A stretch of DNA of 64,000 nucleotides. Source: Chitinophaga costaii (GTDB lineage Bacteria; Bacteroidota; Bacteroidia; Chitinophagales; Chitinophagaceae). Shown piece after piece: positions 47,301 through 55,801 of the stretch. Location of the stretch: NCBI RefSeq assembly GCF_900094705.1, contig NZ_FMAR01000007.1, positions 1 to 64,000 on the forward strand, in the 5' to 3' direction. Numbering within the stretch: the stretch's first letter is position 1; each line of letters opens with the position of its first letter. Under the pieces are notes generated by a model. That model worked only from the letters and a program-made list of their open reading frames with translations, was not told the DNA's origin and made no database searches. The position numbers and the translations under genes are program-made.

Positions 47301-47644
47301 TTCCCGAAATGATCCTTTAAACTCAGGTGTAAACTATGTAAAAAAATTAAAAGGGGGGCTTAATTTCGGGGAAGCCCCTTCAGCCACCCTATCAAATTTT
47401 TCTAACCGGATGGAAGCGCGTCGTTGAATGTAATGCCTACGGATTTTAACGTATCCAGCGCAAAAATGCAGACAACTCAAACTATTATTGATTATTTTAC
47501 CAGAAAAATTAAATTAAACACGGTGGACTTAAAGTATACGATCATAAAAATGAATATTCATTCAGATTTCATATTCATGTTCGATACAACGCGTGGTCCT
47601 TCCAAACACCCATTAAAGATTCGCTCAAACTTCATCATCAATAT
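47301..47644. other. Intergenic region between divergent genes
   Basis: About 340 bases between the sigma factor gene and the metallo-beta-lactamase gene. Only short fortuitous frames are present; no promoter could be fixed. Confidence 0.4.
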
Positions 47645-48513
47645 ATGTTTGTAAAAACAACCTATTGTTAATCGGCTTATTATTTATCACTTACTGGGCA
47701 GCTGCCCAGCAGGTAGCCGAACCAGCAAATACAAATCCCGAATGGAGTAAGCCCTATCCACCTTTTAAAATTGCCGGCAATCTTTATTATGTAGGTACTT
47801 ACGAATTGGCTTGTTATCTTATTGTAACAGGTAAGGGCAATATACTTATCAATACCGGGTTAGCAGCATCTGCACCTATGATTAAGGCCAACATAGAGGC
47901 CTTGGGCTTCCAACTTACCGATACCAAAATTCTTTTAAACACACAGGCGCATTACGACCACATGGGGGCCATGGCCGCTATAAAAAAATTGACGGGTGCC
48001 AAAATGATGGTGGATGAAGCGGATGCTGAGGCGGTAGCGGACGGTGGCCGATCGGATTACATAAATGATGATAGCGTAAGCCTGTTTGCACCGGTAAAGA
48101 TAGACCGGATACTACACAACCACGATACCATCCAACTAGGCGGCATGCAAGTGGTTATGTTGCATCACCCGGGACATACCAAGGGTTCGTGTAGTTTTTT
48201 ATTTGATGTGAAAGATGCAAAACGATCCTATAGGGTATTAATCGCTAACATGCCGACGATCGTTACACACAAGCGATTTGCCGATATACATTCTTATCCC
48301 AATATTGCAGCAGATTATGCCTATACGCTCCATGAAATGAAAAATCTATCGTTCGACATTTGGCTTGCCTCTCATGCCAGCCAGTTTGGGCTTGAAAGTA
48401 AACACAAGATCGGCTACCAGTATAATCCCGCTGCTTTTATTGATAGGAAAGGATATGATGAGGAGCTTAAAGATTGTCAGGAACAGTTTGATAGAAAAGT
48501 AAACGAGCCTTAA
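47645..48513 (+). CDS. Subclass B3 metallo-beta-lactamase, GOB-like, 5' end frameshifted
   Basis: A metallo-beta-lactamase-fold hydrolase of about 290 residues. The zinc motif reads NTQAHYDHMGA, with glutamine in place of the first histidine of HxHxDH, the feature that defines GOB enzymes of Elizabethkingia. Further ligands are in HHPGHTKGSCSF and ASHASQFG. The mature part is open from 47665, but there is no good start in that frame. An ATG at 47645 would give the signal peptide MFVKNNLLLIGLLFITYW if one base were added in the A5 run at 47653-47657. The gene is thus a frameshift mutant, a sequencing slip, or uses a TTG at 47665 that truncates the leader. Confidence 0.8.
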
Positions 48514-48638
48514 AAATTAGAAAAATATTTTTATACACGCCACATCACATTTTCAATCATCCATTTATATGGGTAGGCTGTCAAAGAAGAAATGAACGAA
48601 CCAAAAAAAATTAACAACGAACTATATGCTACAACCAT

Positions 48639-49526
48639 CTATTTAAACTCATCCACCAACATTTTTTCTATCAATTCTATCTCATTCATCAATAAGGATT
48701 GTTTCCGTTTGCCGAAATATAAAGTATTTTCAAAGGGAGTATAGCCGTCCCAGATTTTAATGATTTTATGGTTACCCATCGCTTCCTTACACAAAAAATC
48801 GGGTAAAACAGCAAGCCCGTTTCCCTCAGCCAAACATCTGATAATAGAAAATTTATTAGGCACAATATAGTTAGGCACAAACCCGGGACGTTCACCGAAA
48901 TTTTTTTCCCAGAACTGGTTCAGAACGCCCATATCCGCTGCGGTACTATACCACAATTGGGATTTCATCCAGCCTTTCAAACTTTCCTTATCCTGTAGCT
49001 GAAATCCTGCAATATCCGTATTCCTGCCAGCTACAAGTACCAACCGCTCTATAGCATAAGGAGCATATACCAAGCCATTTCCAACGCTTGTAGAACTAGT
49101 CAATATCAAGTCGGCAGATCCACTTTCCAACGATTGCACCAATTGCTCATTGCTTCCAAATTGCATTATTAGATTAAAGTCAAGGGAAGGTATATGTTTT
49201 TCTAAAGCCTGCTGGAATGTTTCCACGCACATGCCAACGCTTACAGTTGCCCTGTCGCTGCCCGATTTCCGTTGAAAGCGCGTTTCAATATCTTCCAGGC
49301 AAAGCAACGAGTTAAGCATTTGCTGATAAAGCAATTTACCCTTTTCAGTCGGTATCATTTTTCGTGCGGTTCGTTCGAACAAAGGAAAGCCTGTATATAC
49401 TTCCAACGCATTCAAATGTAATCCCACACCAGGCTGCGAAACAAACAGCTGCTTTGCTGCACCGCTCATGGTACCGGTTTCGTATATGGCCCGAAATGTC
49501 CTGAACCATTCAAGATTTGCCTGCAT
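48639..49526 (-). CDS. LysR-type transcriptional regulator
   Basis: A 295-residue LysR regulator: N-terminal winged helix (LEWFRTFRAIYETGTMSGAA, then KQLFVSQPGVGLHLNALEVY) and a periplasmic-binding-like effector domain (from about residue 95, SVGMCVETFQQALEKHI). It is divergent from, and only about 95 bases away from, a truncated MdaB-like quinone reductase gene, which was probably its target; such LysR/quinone-reductase pairs are common. With the target broken, its present regulon is unclear. Effector unknown. Confidence 0.9.
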   Translation of the reverse strand: MQANLEWFRTFRAIYETGTMSGAAKQLFVSQPGVGLHLNALEVYTGFPLFERTARKMIPTEKGKLLYQQMLNSLLCLEDIETRFQRKSGSDRATVSVGMCVETFQQALEKHIPSLDFNLIMQFGSNEQLVQSLESGSADLILTSSTSVGNGLVYAPYAIERLVLVAGRNTDIAGFQLQDKESLKGWMKSQLWYSTAADMGVLNQFWEKNFGERPGFVPNYIVPNKFSIIRCLAEGNGLAVLPDFLCKEAMGNHKIIKIWDGYTPFENTLYFGKRKQSLLMNEIELIEKMLVDEFK

Positions 49527-49620
49527 ATATAATAATTATTATAACAAAGGTAAATTTACATTATTTATATTATACAATAAAAGGAAATAATATTGCCCAT
49601 AATCATAAATAGTAGATAGC

Positions 49621-49830
49621 ATGACAAAGGTATTTATCATCAATGGAGGCCAAGTGTTTGACGAATCAAAGGGATTGTTTAATAAGACCCTGACAAACTG
49701 GACGGAAAATTTTATGGTAGAAAATGGTTTTGAAGTAAGGGTTACGAATGCAAGCGATGACTTCGACACACAACAAGAAATTGAAAATTTTACGTGGGCA
49801 GACGTTATTGTTTGGCATACTAAGCCATTG
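49621..49830 (+). pseudogene. Truncated MdaB-like NAD(P)H quinone reductase
   Basis: From the ATG at 49621 the protein reads TKVFIINGGQVFDESKGLFN and on to IENFTWADVIVWHT, the first third of flavodoxin-fold MdaB/KefF-like quinone reductases (about 190 residues when whole). After about residue 68 the match stops, and the frame runs to 49917 through sequence that, on the opposite strand, belongs to a small membrane protein. FMN-binding and dimer parts are missing, so it should be inactive. The break lies near 49815-49830. Confidence 0.7.
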
Positions 49831-49868
49831 ATGAATCATTTCTTAAACCAACGCCGCAATACCAGCCA

Positions 49869-50090
49869 TCATGACCTTCGAAAAGATAATGCCATGGCAC
49901 CTACACCAATAATATAATTGCCGACAACAGGTATATGGATAGGTCCTTCATACCTCTTGGGATCGTAATACAGATAAGAAGTAATACCCAAAATACTCAG
50001 CCGAATTGTTATAATGCAAACAATGAGGCCAAATAAAAAACCTATCACATACCTAAATCTTTTCAAAAAGTAGCTTAACCACTGTATCAT
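49869..50090 (-). CDS. Small two-helix membrane protein
   Basis: A 73-residue protein starting at ATG 50090 (upstream ATG at 50126 possible). It has two hydrophobic segments, VIGFLFGLIVCIITIRLSIL and IPVVGNYIIGVGAMALSF, separated by a polar loop TSYLYYDPKRYEGP. Family not recognised. After its TGA the same frame continues WLVLRRWFKK before another stop, so the present end may be an early stop in a slightly longer protein. It lies downstream of the RHS remnant and could be an immunity protein, but nothing in it proves that. Confidence 0.5.
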   Translation of the reverse strand: MIQWLSYFLKRFRYVIGFLFGLIVCIITIRLSILGITSYLYYDPKRYEGPIHIPVVGNYIIGVGAMALSFRRS

Positions 50091-50201
50091 GAAATATAAT
50101 TTATTGTTGCGCCTCTTTCTTTGCATATTTAGATTGTTAAAAAACTATCCTTTTCCCCTTCCTTTCACATATTTTCGACCAGTCCCGTGTTAGTGGTAGA
50201 A

Positions 50202-50777
50202 CTAATTGGAGTCAAAATCTTCTCCCTTATCAAGTGAGGGTTCAAAGTAAGCACGAAGCGATTTTATGTCGCTGGAATCGAAATTAAATCTAACAATTGG
50301 ATGTGCCGTATTTAAATAATGAAACATAGTTAGGTCACGCGATGGATAATTTTTTGATTTAACTAATTCAAAAACTTTATGATGACAACTAGCACAGTAT
50401 GATATATAGATATGCTGCCCCTTGCTCTCAGATATTTCATATGGCACAATATTTAAAACCTGCCTTTTATACGCGGCACTATCAAAAATAGTTTGCCATA
50501 AGGTTCCAACAAATGATTGTACAAACATTAAATTACCATCACTTGAATATCGTACTGAATAAAGGATTGTATCATTTAAATAAAAGTTTCTTTCTGTTAC
50601 TTGGCCATTTTTGTAATTAACCCATTGGCCCTGCTTTTTACCGTTTTTATATTCCCCCACGCTGTCTTCCTTATGACACTCCTTACAAGCACATCTTCTG
50701 CAATAACCCCAAAAAACTAAATTGGCAATTAGAGTACCAAGTAATAAAAGTAATAATCCTATATATTGTGGTCGCAT
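50202..50777 (-). CDS. Membrane-anchored protein with two CxxCH motifs
   Basis: A 191-residue protein. It begins with a hydrophobic anchor (YIGLLLLLLGTLIANLVFW) followed by a cysteine cluster CRRCACKECHK, then a MORN-like pair (GEYKNGKKQGQW, VNYKNGQVTERNFY), and in the C-terminal half YISYCASCHHKVFEL. Both CKECH and CASCH fit covalent haem c attachment, so it may be a small cytochrome c-like protein. It starts two bases behind the RHS-zincin remnant, the usual place of an immunity gene, yet its features suggest redox work rather than toxin binding. Family not recognised. Confidence 0.65.
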   Translation of the reverse strand: MRPQYIGLLLLLLGTLIANLVFWGYCRRCACKECHKEDSVGEYKNGKKQGQWVNYKNGQVTERNFYLNDTILYSVRYSSDGNLMFVQSFVGTLWQTIFDSAAYKRQVLNIVPYEISESKGQHIYISYCASCHHKVFELVKSKNYPSRDLTMFHYLNTAHPIVRFNFDSSDIKSLRAYFEPSLDKGEDFDSN

Positions 50778-50779
50778 AT

Positions 50780-52025
50780 TTAATCGTGTCTTTTACCCTT
50801 TTTATTTAGATTGGCTATATAATTAAATACAGCCTTTTTAGTATCATAATCTTTTGAAAATTGAAAAGATTCTTTTTTTGTTTTATTATTTATACCAATT
50901 CCGTACAATAAATATCCCCTTTGTTCTGATGTTGATTTTATGCTTTTTTTCGAATTGTAGGCATACATAAAATTTGCTTCATCCTTCTCATGTGCAAGAC
51001 CGATATTGTGCCCAACTTCATGGGCGATTAGATTCCAATTATCAGCCCTCCGTAAAAAATAATTTACATCTAGCATTATTAAATTTCCTCCGAGGTCACC
51101 ATGTCCTACCGCTCCATCGTCGCTTTCACTAAGCTGATCAACAAGCAAAATAGCATAATCTCCTTTTTTAATGTCTTTTATACTACTAACTTGTTCCATC
51201 GAAAAATGCACATCAACATTCCCCGTCATTTCGTATCGGTTCATTTTTCCGACACCTTTGCCACTAGACACCCAATCCCCGAAAACGGTGCGGGCATCTC
51301 CAGAAAGTATATCATCAATACGACCTTTGGCAATACTGGCTTCTAAATCAAATCTTTCTTTTGTAAGAGCAGTACCGGATAGATTAAGTATCTTGTAATG
51401 AATATCGGCTGTAGCATTTACAGCAATCAATGATTTCGTTTTATGAGTTAAAGAATTTATAGTAACATTTATTTCGAGCCCATCTAAATCGGTTCCAATA
51501 ATTGGTGAATTTGAAGCAAATTGGTAGGATGTTAGTTCTGGATATTTGGGCATTAACGGATCGACGGATAAAAATCTTCCAATCCTCGGATCATACACCC
51601 TCATCCCATAATCCTGTTGATTCCCTTCCCCCTTTATTTCATTATCATTCTCCTTCCCATTAAACCCGTAGCGATACTTACCCGCTTTGCTATACATCCT
51701 CCCTGGAATTAATGACCCGAATGGATAATAATCATTCGAATTTACAACATCAACATTTTAGTAAACCACTACACCATCACTATTATTCACTGCCATTTTT
51801 ATATCACTCACTGTAGCCATTACATTCCCACGATGATCTGATAGTTCATATAACTTTTCTCCTCGCTTATGGCTTACCGTATAGGCAAAATCCATTCCTC
51901 CCGATATTCGCAGCTTGTCTTAAAAGCGGCGCAATACGCGGATCAGTTTTAACATCAATTTGCCCGCGCACACCTTGCGGAACAAACAAGCATAACCAAA
52001 CAATAAAAAGGGATAACCATTTCAT
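50780..52025 (-). pseudogene. Decayed RHS element with C-terminal zincin toxin-like domain
   Basis: A leader at 52025-51867 encodes MKWLSLFIVWLCLFVPQGVR and then IAPLLRQAAN before going out of frame. In another frame the RHS core follows: KLYELSDHRGNVMATVSD, a stop codon TAA at 51760-51758 after DGVVVY, then DYYPFGS, YRYGFNGKENDNEI, GMRVYDPRIGRFLSVDPL. The variable C-terminal part (about 190 residues) ends with a metallopeptidase site LIAHEVGHNIGLAHEKDE (HExxHxxGxxH) and NFMYAY. The large repeat body is missing by an internal deletion. The open piece from 51697 to 50780 could still be translated but lacks the delivery shell. Confidence 0.85.
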
Positions 52026-52113
52026 GATACAGGGACTACTTCCGGATTTATAAACGGGTTAAAATCTGCAAGTATGATCACTTGCTTCCACAACATACAA
52101 TAAAACTTCGAAC

Positions 52114-52149
52114 ACAAAAAAGCCTTCAGATCCCAAGACCTGAAGGCTT
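52114..52149 (-). terminator. Terminator after tRNA-Ser
   Basis: AAGCCTTCAG / CTGAAGGCTT stem with a T-run (TTTTTTGTG) on the minus strand, 14 bases beyond the tRNA 3' end. Confidence 0.9.
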
Positions 52150-52162
52150 AATTTAAAGCTTG

Positions 52163-52247
52163 CGGAGGAAGAGGGATTCGAACCCCCGGACCTGTTACAG
52201 TCAACAGTTTTCGAGACTGCCACAATCGACCGCTCTGCCATTCCTCC
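52163..52247 (-). tRNA. tRNA-Ser (anticodon CGA)
   Basis: Minus-strand cloverleaf of class II with a long variable arm: acceptor GGAGGAA / TTCCTCC with discriminator G, D-arm TGGCAGAGCGGTCG, anticodon arm GCAGT-CTCGAAA-ACTGT (anticodon CGA, reads UCG), variable arm around TGACTGTAACAGGTC, and T-arm GGGGGTTCGAATCCCTC. No CCA is encoded. It lies just upstream of the broken RHS region; no attachment-site repeat was noticed. Confidence 0.95.
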
Positions 52248-52252
52248 GGGTG

Positions 52253-52284
52253 CAAAATAATACTGTCTGCCCTTATCTACCAAA
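52253..52284 (-). promoter_or_regulatory. Possible promoter of tRNA-Ser
   Basis: Minus-strand TTTG (52284-52281), a 21-base spacer, then TATTTTG (52259-52253), close to the Bacteroidota TTTG/TAnnTTTG pattern but one base short in the second box, ending five bases before the tRNA. Confidence 0.35.
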
Positions 52285-52408
52285 TAAACCATCCGTAAAT
52301 TTTATACCGTTCACCGGTATATCACGCCCCTACCCTTCTAAAAACAGCCACCACAACCCTTCTCCGCCCAATTTATAAAAGACCTGCTTTATGATAAAAT
52401 GCCCAACT

Positions 52409-52603
52409 TTTGCACACGTTATGGCGTACTTCCGTCCGGCCAGGACGGCAATACTTAAAAGGGAACACAGGTGCAAATCCTGGACAGACCCGCTGCTGTA
52501 AGTTCCATACATGCTCCGGCATCATCATCGCCACTGTTCCGCTTCACCGGAATGGGAAGGCCGCCAGGAGCAGGAACAAGTCAGAATACCTGCCATCAAC
52601 ACA
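52409..52603 (+). promoter_or_regulatory. Cobalamin riboswitch (plus strand)
   Basis: All conserved blocks are present in order: AAAAGGGAA with GGTGCAAATCC (about 52457-52480), GACAGACCCGCTGCTGTAA, GCCACTG (52530-52536), GGGAAGGC (52554-52561) and the B12 box AGTCAGAATACCTGCC (52579-52594). Downstream, ACACACC (52600s) can pair with GGTGTG just before AAGGAGG near 52635, a likely ribosome-site switch. No intact plus-strand gene follows, so the regulated gene has been lost. Confidence 0.93.
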
Positions 52604-52605
52604 CC

Positions 52606-52716
52606 TTAATTTTTCAGCTTTCGGGGCGGTGTGAAGGAGGTAACCCATTTTTCTTTGGTGCAACTGCTGAAGGCCAGCCCCAGCAAAGCTATAGCGATAT
52701 AAATCTTTTTGTGCAT
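52606..52716 (-). pseudogene. Fragment of a lipoprotein gene
   Basis: From ATG 52716 the minus strand encodes MHKKIYIAIALLGLAFSSC followed by TKEKWVTSF, a clear lipoprotein leader with lipobox FSSC, and stops after 36 residues at the edge of the plus-strand riboswitch. The mature protein is missing. An upstream Met at 52734 is possible. It is the second leader-like fragment downstream of the minus-strand riboswitch. Confidence 0.5.
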
Positions 52717-52846
52717 AAAAGTGCTTTTAGTCATCCCATATCACTGATATGTAGCCCTGCCGCCGGGGCGGCAGGAGCACTACATACGCAGGATTGGTTT
52801 CTATGGATATTGGATATAAAAGTTGAGTTAGTGAAATACCGGCATA

Positions 52847-53047
52847 CTATACTGTTAATAGCTGCACCTGCCCGCTGAAAGTGGCCGGTGGCCGCAGTTC
52901 TACGGTATCGCCTATGCGAATAGTATCCGCCGTGTGCACGGCGGTAATGAGATCGCCGGTAGGCCGGGCATCCTGGTCGTTTTTGTACCAAGCGAACAGC
53001 CATATCTTGCCTGCCGCCAGTGTAAACAGGGGTACAATTTTTCTCAT
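52847..53047 (-). pseudogene. Truncated B12-operon surface protein fragment
   Basis: ATG 53047 opens MRKIVPLFTLAAGKIWLFAW, then DARPTGDLITAVHTADTIRI and GDTVELRPPATFSG, stopping after 66 residues. The start resembles the lipoproteins encoded behind cobalamin riboswitches in Bacteroidota (YncE/PKD-type B12 surface proteins of several hundred residues), but the lipobox cysteine is replaced and the propeller is missing. It lies directly downstream of the minus-strand riboswitch. Confidence 0.5.
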
Positions 53048-53264
53048 ATAAAAGGTTGTTTCGTGATGGTATTCACACAATCCTTTTCCAAACAGGCGGA
53101 CATAATTCTCCCCTTCGCTTTTTCCCATCCAATGAAAAAAAAGTACAGGCCAGCACAGGCCAGGCGCAGAAAGGCGGGCAATCCATTACACAAAAAAAGT
53201 AGAATATAAAACCTTTGCAGGGCTTACATTCCACGCCTTTCACCCGAAAGCGCCTGAATGAAAA

Positions 53265-53462
53265 ATGGCAGGAGGCAGGTCTTCTGGCTTCCTTGCTTTT
53301 CCGGGGGGCCTTCCCATGCTGGCAGCGCCGGCACAGTGGCATTGGAGAATTCCGGAAAATATTTGCCTGCGAAATGCAGGCCCAAGGTTACAGCTACGGG
53401 GATAGCTCCGGTATTACACCGGATTCCCTTTTAATGCTACGGGCATGAAGCTCCGCAACAAC
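53265..53462 (-). promoter_or_regulatory. Cobalamin riboswitch (minus strand)
   Basis: On the minus strand: TAAAAGGGAATCCGGTGTAA (about 53436-53416), TACCGGAGCTATCCCCG, GCCACTG and GGGAAGGC in the middle, and the B12 box AGCCAGAAGACCTGCC (53289-53274). It should repress, on adenosylcobalamin binding, genes reading towards lower coordinates, but only the fragments at 52847-53047 and 52606-52716 remain. Confidence 0.93.
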
Positions 53463-53473
53463 CTATTGCGCTG

Positions 53474-53504
53474 CAAACCTACATCAAGTGTGGCACAATA
53501 CCAA
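53474..53504 (-). promoter_or_regulatory. Bacteroidota promoter for the minus-strand riboswitch
   Basis: Minus-strand TTGG (53504-53501), 19 bases, then TAGGTTTG (53481-53474), an exact TAnnTTTG box. Transcription would start just ahead of the riboswitch leader. Confidence 0.65.
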
Positions 53505-53533
53505 GTTTCACCACACCCCTGGGAACAGGCATG

Positions 53534-53564
53534 AAAAATGCCGGCACGTGATCCGCGCCGGCAT
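53534..53564 (-). terminator. Terminator of the TPR protein gene
   Basis: ATGCCGGC / GCCGGCAT stem followed on the minus strand by TTTTTC, 25 bases after the stop of the TPR gene. Confidence 0.8.
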
Positions 53565-53587
53565 GTATCCAATAAAGTTTATCCTGG

Positions 53588-54331
53588 TTATGTAGACATC
53601 AATTCTTTCAATGATTTCCGCGCCCATGTTGCATTCAGTCGTTTGGCATAACGCGGCAGCAACTTCATGTCTTCCCGTACGGCCTGGAATTGCGCTTTCG
53701 CTTCCTGTCCGCGTGATTGTTTTTTCAGGAACAAGCCGTAGTAATAACGCGCCTCCAGCGAATGATGTACCCGGATGATCTGTTTATAACCCTCCTCGGC
53801 ATTTGCCAAATCACCTACGCCTTCCTGCGCCCGCACGTACATGAGATCATCCTCCGCCATGTTGATGCGGCCTGTTTTAAGGGTTTTAAGTTTATCAAAA
53901 ATCTGCAAACTTTCCCGGTACTGCCCATTCATAAAATACTGGCGGGCCAATTGCAGCAAAATGCCCGCATCGTTGGCATACATACCGTTAAGGCAGCCTA
54001 GCGTTAGTTCAATGGCTTTGGCATACTGCCGCTGATCGGCATAGGCCTGGGACAGTTGTACACGGTTACTAACGGTGTCGGATATACGTACTTTTCGCTC
54101 CCATTCACGAATTTGCTGTGCGGGTAGGAAAATGCGCCGGAAATTGGAGAAGAAGTCGCCGCTACGGATAGCCGGCAGCAATTCCATAAAAAAATAAACG
54201 AGCAGCCCCACTACCGGAAGAAAAAGCAGAATATACAGCCACTCCCGTCTTCCGGTCTTAAACGCATGAATAATAGCCAGTACCTGCAGGATGATAACGA
54301 GATAATAGGAATTGTTCCAATATGCAAACAT
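53588..54331 (-). CDS. Membrane-anchored TPR protein (PLDc_N-like N-terminus)
   Basis: A 247-residue protein. Two N-terminal hydrophobic helices with the pattern WLYILLFLPVVGLLVYFFME resemble the PLDc_N membrane module; the remainder is a chain of tetratricopeptide repeats (QLSQAYADQRQYAKAIELTL, LLQLARQYFMNGQYRESLQI, AEEGYKQIIRVHHSLEARYY). TPR arrays scaffold protein complexes, so it is probably an inner-membrane adaptor facing the cytoplasm. Partner unknown. It follows the SDR gene on the same strand after about 40 bases and may be co-transcribed. Confidence 0.85.
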   Translation of the reverse strand: MFAYWNNSYYLVIILQVLAIIHAFKTGRREWLYILLFLPVVGLLVYFFMELLPAIRSGDFFSNFRRIFLPAQQIREWERKVRISDTVSNRVQLSQAYADQRQYAKAIELTLGCLNGMYANDAGILLQLARQYFMNGQYRESLQIFDKLKTLKTGRINMAEDDLMYVRAQEGVGDLANAEEGYKQIIRVHHSLEARYYYGLFLKKQSRGQEAKAQFQAVREDMKLLPRYAKRLNATWARKSLKELMST

Positions 54332-54368
54332 AAACGGCTAACAATAATTTGATCCCAAGATAATAAAT

Positions 54369-55178
54369 TTATTGGGGCCTCCCCGTAAAATGCTTCATAG
54401 TGGAGTGGGTACGCAGCGCCTTGCCCACCAGCCAGTCGAACCAGCGGATAGGCAGTATCCCTTTGGCCAGGGGCAGCAGGTTTATGACCCATGGCAGCTT
54501 GATAAATATGCGGTTGCGCTCCACCGCCCGCACGATCTGCCGGGCCGTAAATTCGGGTTCTAATATGGGTATCAGCGAGCGAACACCGGCAAACATGCCG
54601 GTATTAATGTAATACGGCGCCACAGTAGTTACCCGCACACCGCTGCGTTGCTGCTCCATTTCCAGCCGCAGGCTTTCCGACCAGCCTATAACAGCCCACT
54701 TGCTGGCGCAGTACACTGATAAGCGGGGATTGGCAATAAAACCCGCCGCAGAGGCTATGTTGCACACATGCCCCTGCCTACGGGCCAGCATACCTGGCAG
54801 CAGCAGCCGGGTAAGGTGCATGCAGGCCAATGCATTCACCTGCATGGTGTTGTCTATATCAGCAGGTGTATGATCCTGGAAAAGTTTGCCGGCCACCATA
54901 CCGGCGTTGTTAATGAGTATATCTACTTTGCCCAGCTCCGCCAGCAATTCATTGCAGGCCTCCGCCAGTTGCGGAGTGTGGGTGATGTCTATCATACGGG
55001 TATGCAGGCGGGTGATTGCGCCTTCCCATTCGGCAGCAGTGGTATGGAGTGCGGTGGCGTCCCGGTCCCAGACCACCAGGTGGGCGGCCCCTTTTTCCAG
55101 GGCTAGCCGGCCCATTATTTTCCCAATGCCCGACGCGCCACCGGTGATCAGCACCACGCGGTCCTTAAAATCACTCAT
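54369..55178 (-). CDS. Short-chain dehydrogenase/reductase
   Basis: A 269-residue classical SDR. Cofactor motif VLITGGASGIGKIMG (residues about 9-23), NNAG in VDILINNAGMVAG, catalytic Ser in CNIASAAGF and Tyr/Lys in SVYCASKWAV are all intact, followed by VTTVAPYYINTGMF. The acidic residue after the second strand (VVWDRD) points to NAD rather than NADP. A long C-terminal part (about 210-269) with hydrophobic residues resembles the retinol/fatty-alcohol dehydrogenase-like subgroup, so a lipid substrate is plausible. Confidence 0.9.
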   Translation of the reverse strand: MSDFKDRVVLITGGASGIGKIMGRLALEKGAAHLVVWDRDATALHTTAAEWEGAITRLHTRMIDITHTPQLAEACNELLAELGKVDILINNAGMVAGKLFQDHTPADIDNTMQVNALACMHLTRLLLPGMLARRQGHVCNIASAAGFIANPRLSVYCASKWAVIGWSESLRLEMEQQRSGVRVTTVAPYYINTGMFAGVRSLIPILEPEFTARQIVRAVERNRIFIKLPWVINLLPLAKGILPIRWFDWLVGKALRTHSTMKHFTGRPQ

Positions 55179-55220
55179 GTCTTCCTATTGAATATGCTTC
55201 AAGATACGAAGATCATTACG

Positions 55221-55613
55221 CTAGTTAATGCAAATAGGGCCTATGTATTTTAATGCCACTTGTAAAATAGCCACCTGCCGGATCGCTTGCCCCAACAATG
55301 CTCCTTTACAATCCTGAAAGCGCTGCAACTGCCCTTGCAGTTGTAACAGTTGCAGGGCGCTGATGGCCCGTTGTTTGGCCAGTGTAAACCGGAAAGCATG
55401 CGGCAGATACGGCGTATGCAGCACATGCTCACATCCCCGTAAATGCCTACAGGTATGATCCAGCAGATTGCATTGCGCGGGCGCGTACTGCCGGCGAAGG
55501 ATGTTCAGGTAACCATTTACCTTTTTGATCAGCAGTTGCAATTGCAATGCATCTTTCATTTCCATGAATTGCAATGCACTCAGGCGCTGCATATACAAGG
55601 TAATTGTTTGCAT
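55221..55613 (-). CDS. Hypothetical Leu/Gln-rich helical protein
   Basis: A 130-residue protein from ATG 55613 (an ATG at 55661 would add 16 residues). It is mainly alpha-helical, rich in Leu and Gln (ALQLLQLQGQLQRFQDCKGA), with three cysteines and no signal or membrane segment. Codon use fits the neighbouring genes, which is the main reason to accept it. No family recognised. It lies between an SDR and an aldo/keto reductase gene on the same strand but with gaps of 40 and 190 bases. Confidence 0.5.
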   Translation of the reverse strand: MQTITLYMQRLSALQFMEMKDALQLQLLIKKVNGYLNILRRQYAPAQCNLLDHTCRHLRGCEHVLHTPYLPHAFRFTLAKQRAISALQLLQLQGQLQRFQDCKGALLGQAIRQVAILQVALKYIGPICIN

Positions 55614-55748
55614 ATGTTTGAAAAGTGTGTTTATCCGGAAGACTATCGGTTTCCATAACAACTGTTAAAAAGGAATGTTCATATAAAAATATATTTTTAT
55701 TTGCTGGCCTATAAACTTGCCTCTTCGTGTCATTTTAACCTACTAAAA

Positions 55749-55776
55749 AGCCCACCGCGGTAATGGCTGGTGGGCT
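55749..55776 (-). terminator. Terminator of the aldo/keto reductase gene
   Basis: AGCCCACC / GGTGGGCT stem with TTTTTAG following on the minus strand, 26 bases after the stop codon. Confidence 0.75.
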
Positions 55777-55801
55777 AAAAAAAAGATAGATCCGTTATTT
55801 A

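Noticed and set aside
47424..47654. 76-codon plus-strand frame before the metallo-beta-lactamase
   Set aside because: AT-rich, no motif, and it ends inside the leader of the next gene.
52471..52878. 135-codon plus-strand frame downstream of the tRNA
   Set aside because: It begins inside the cobalamin riboswitch core and runs antisense to the lipoprotein fragments; it does not look like a protein.
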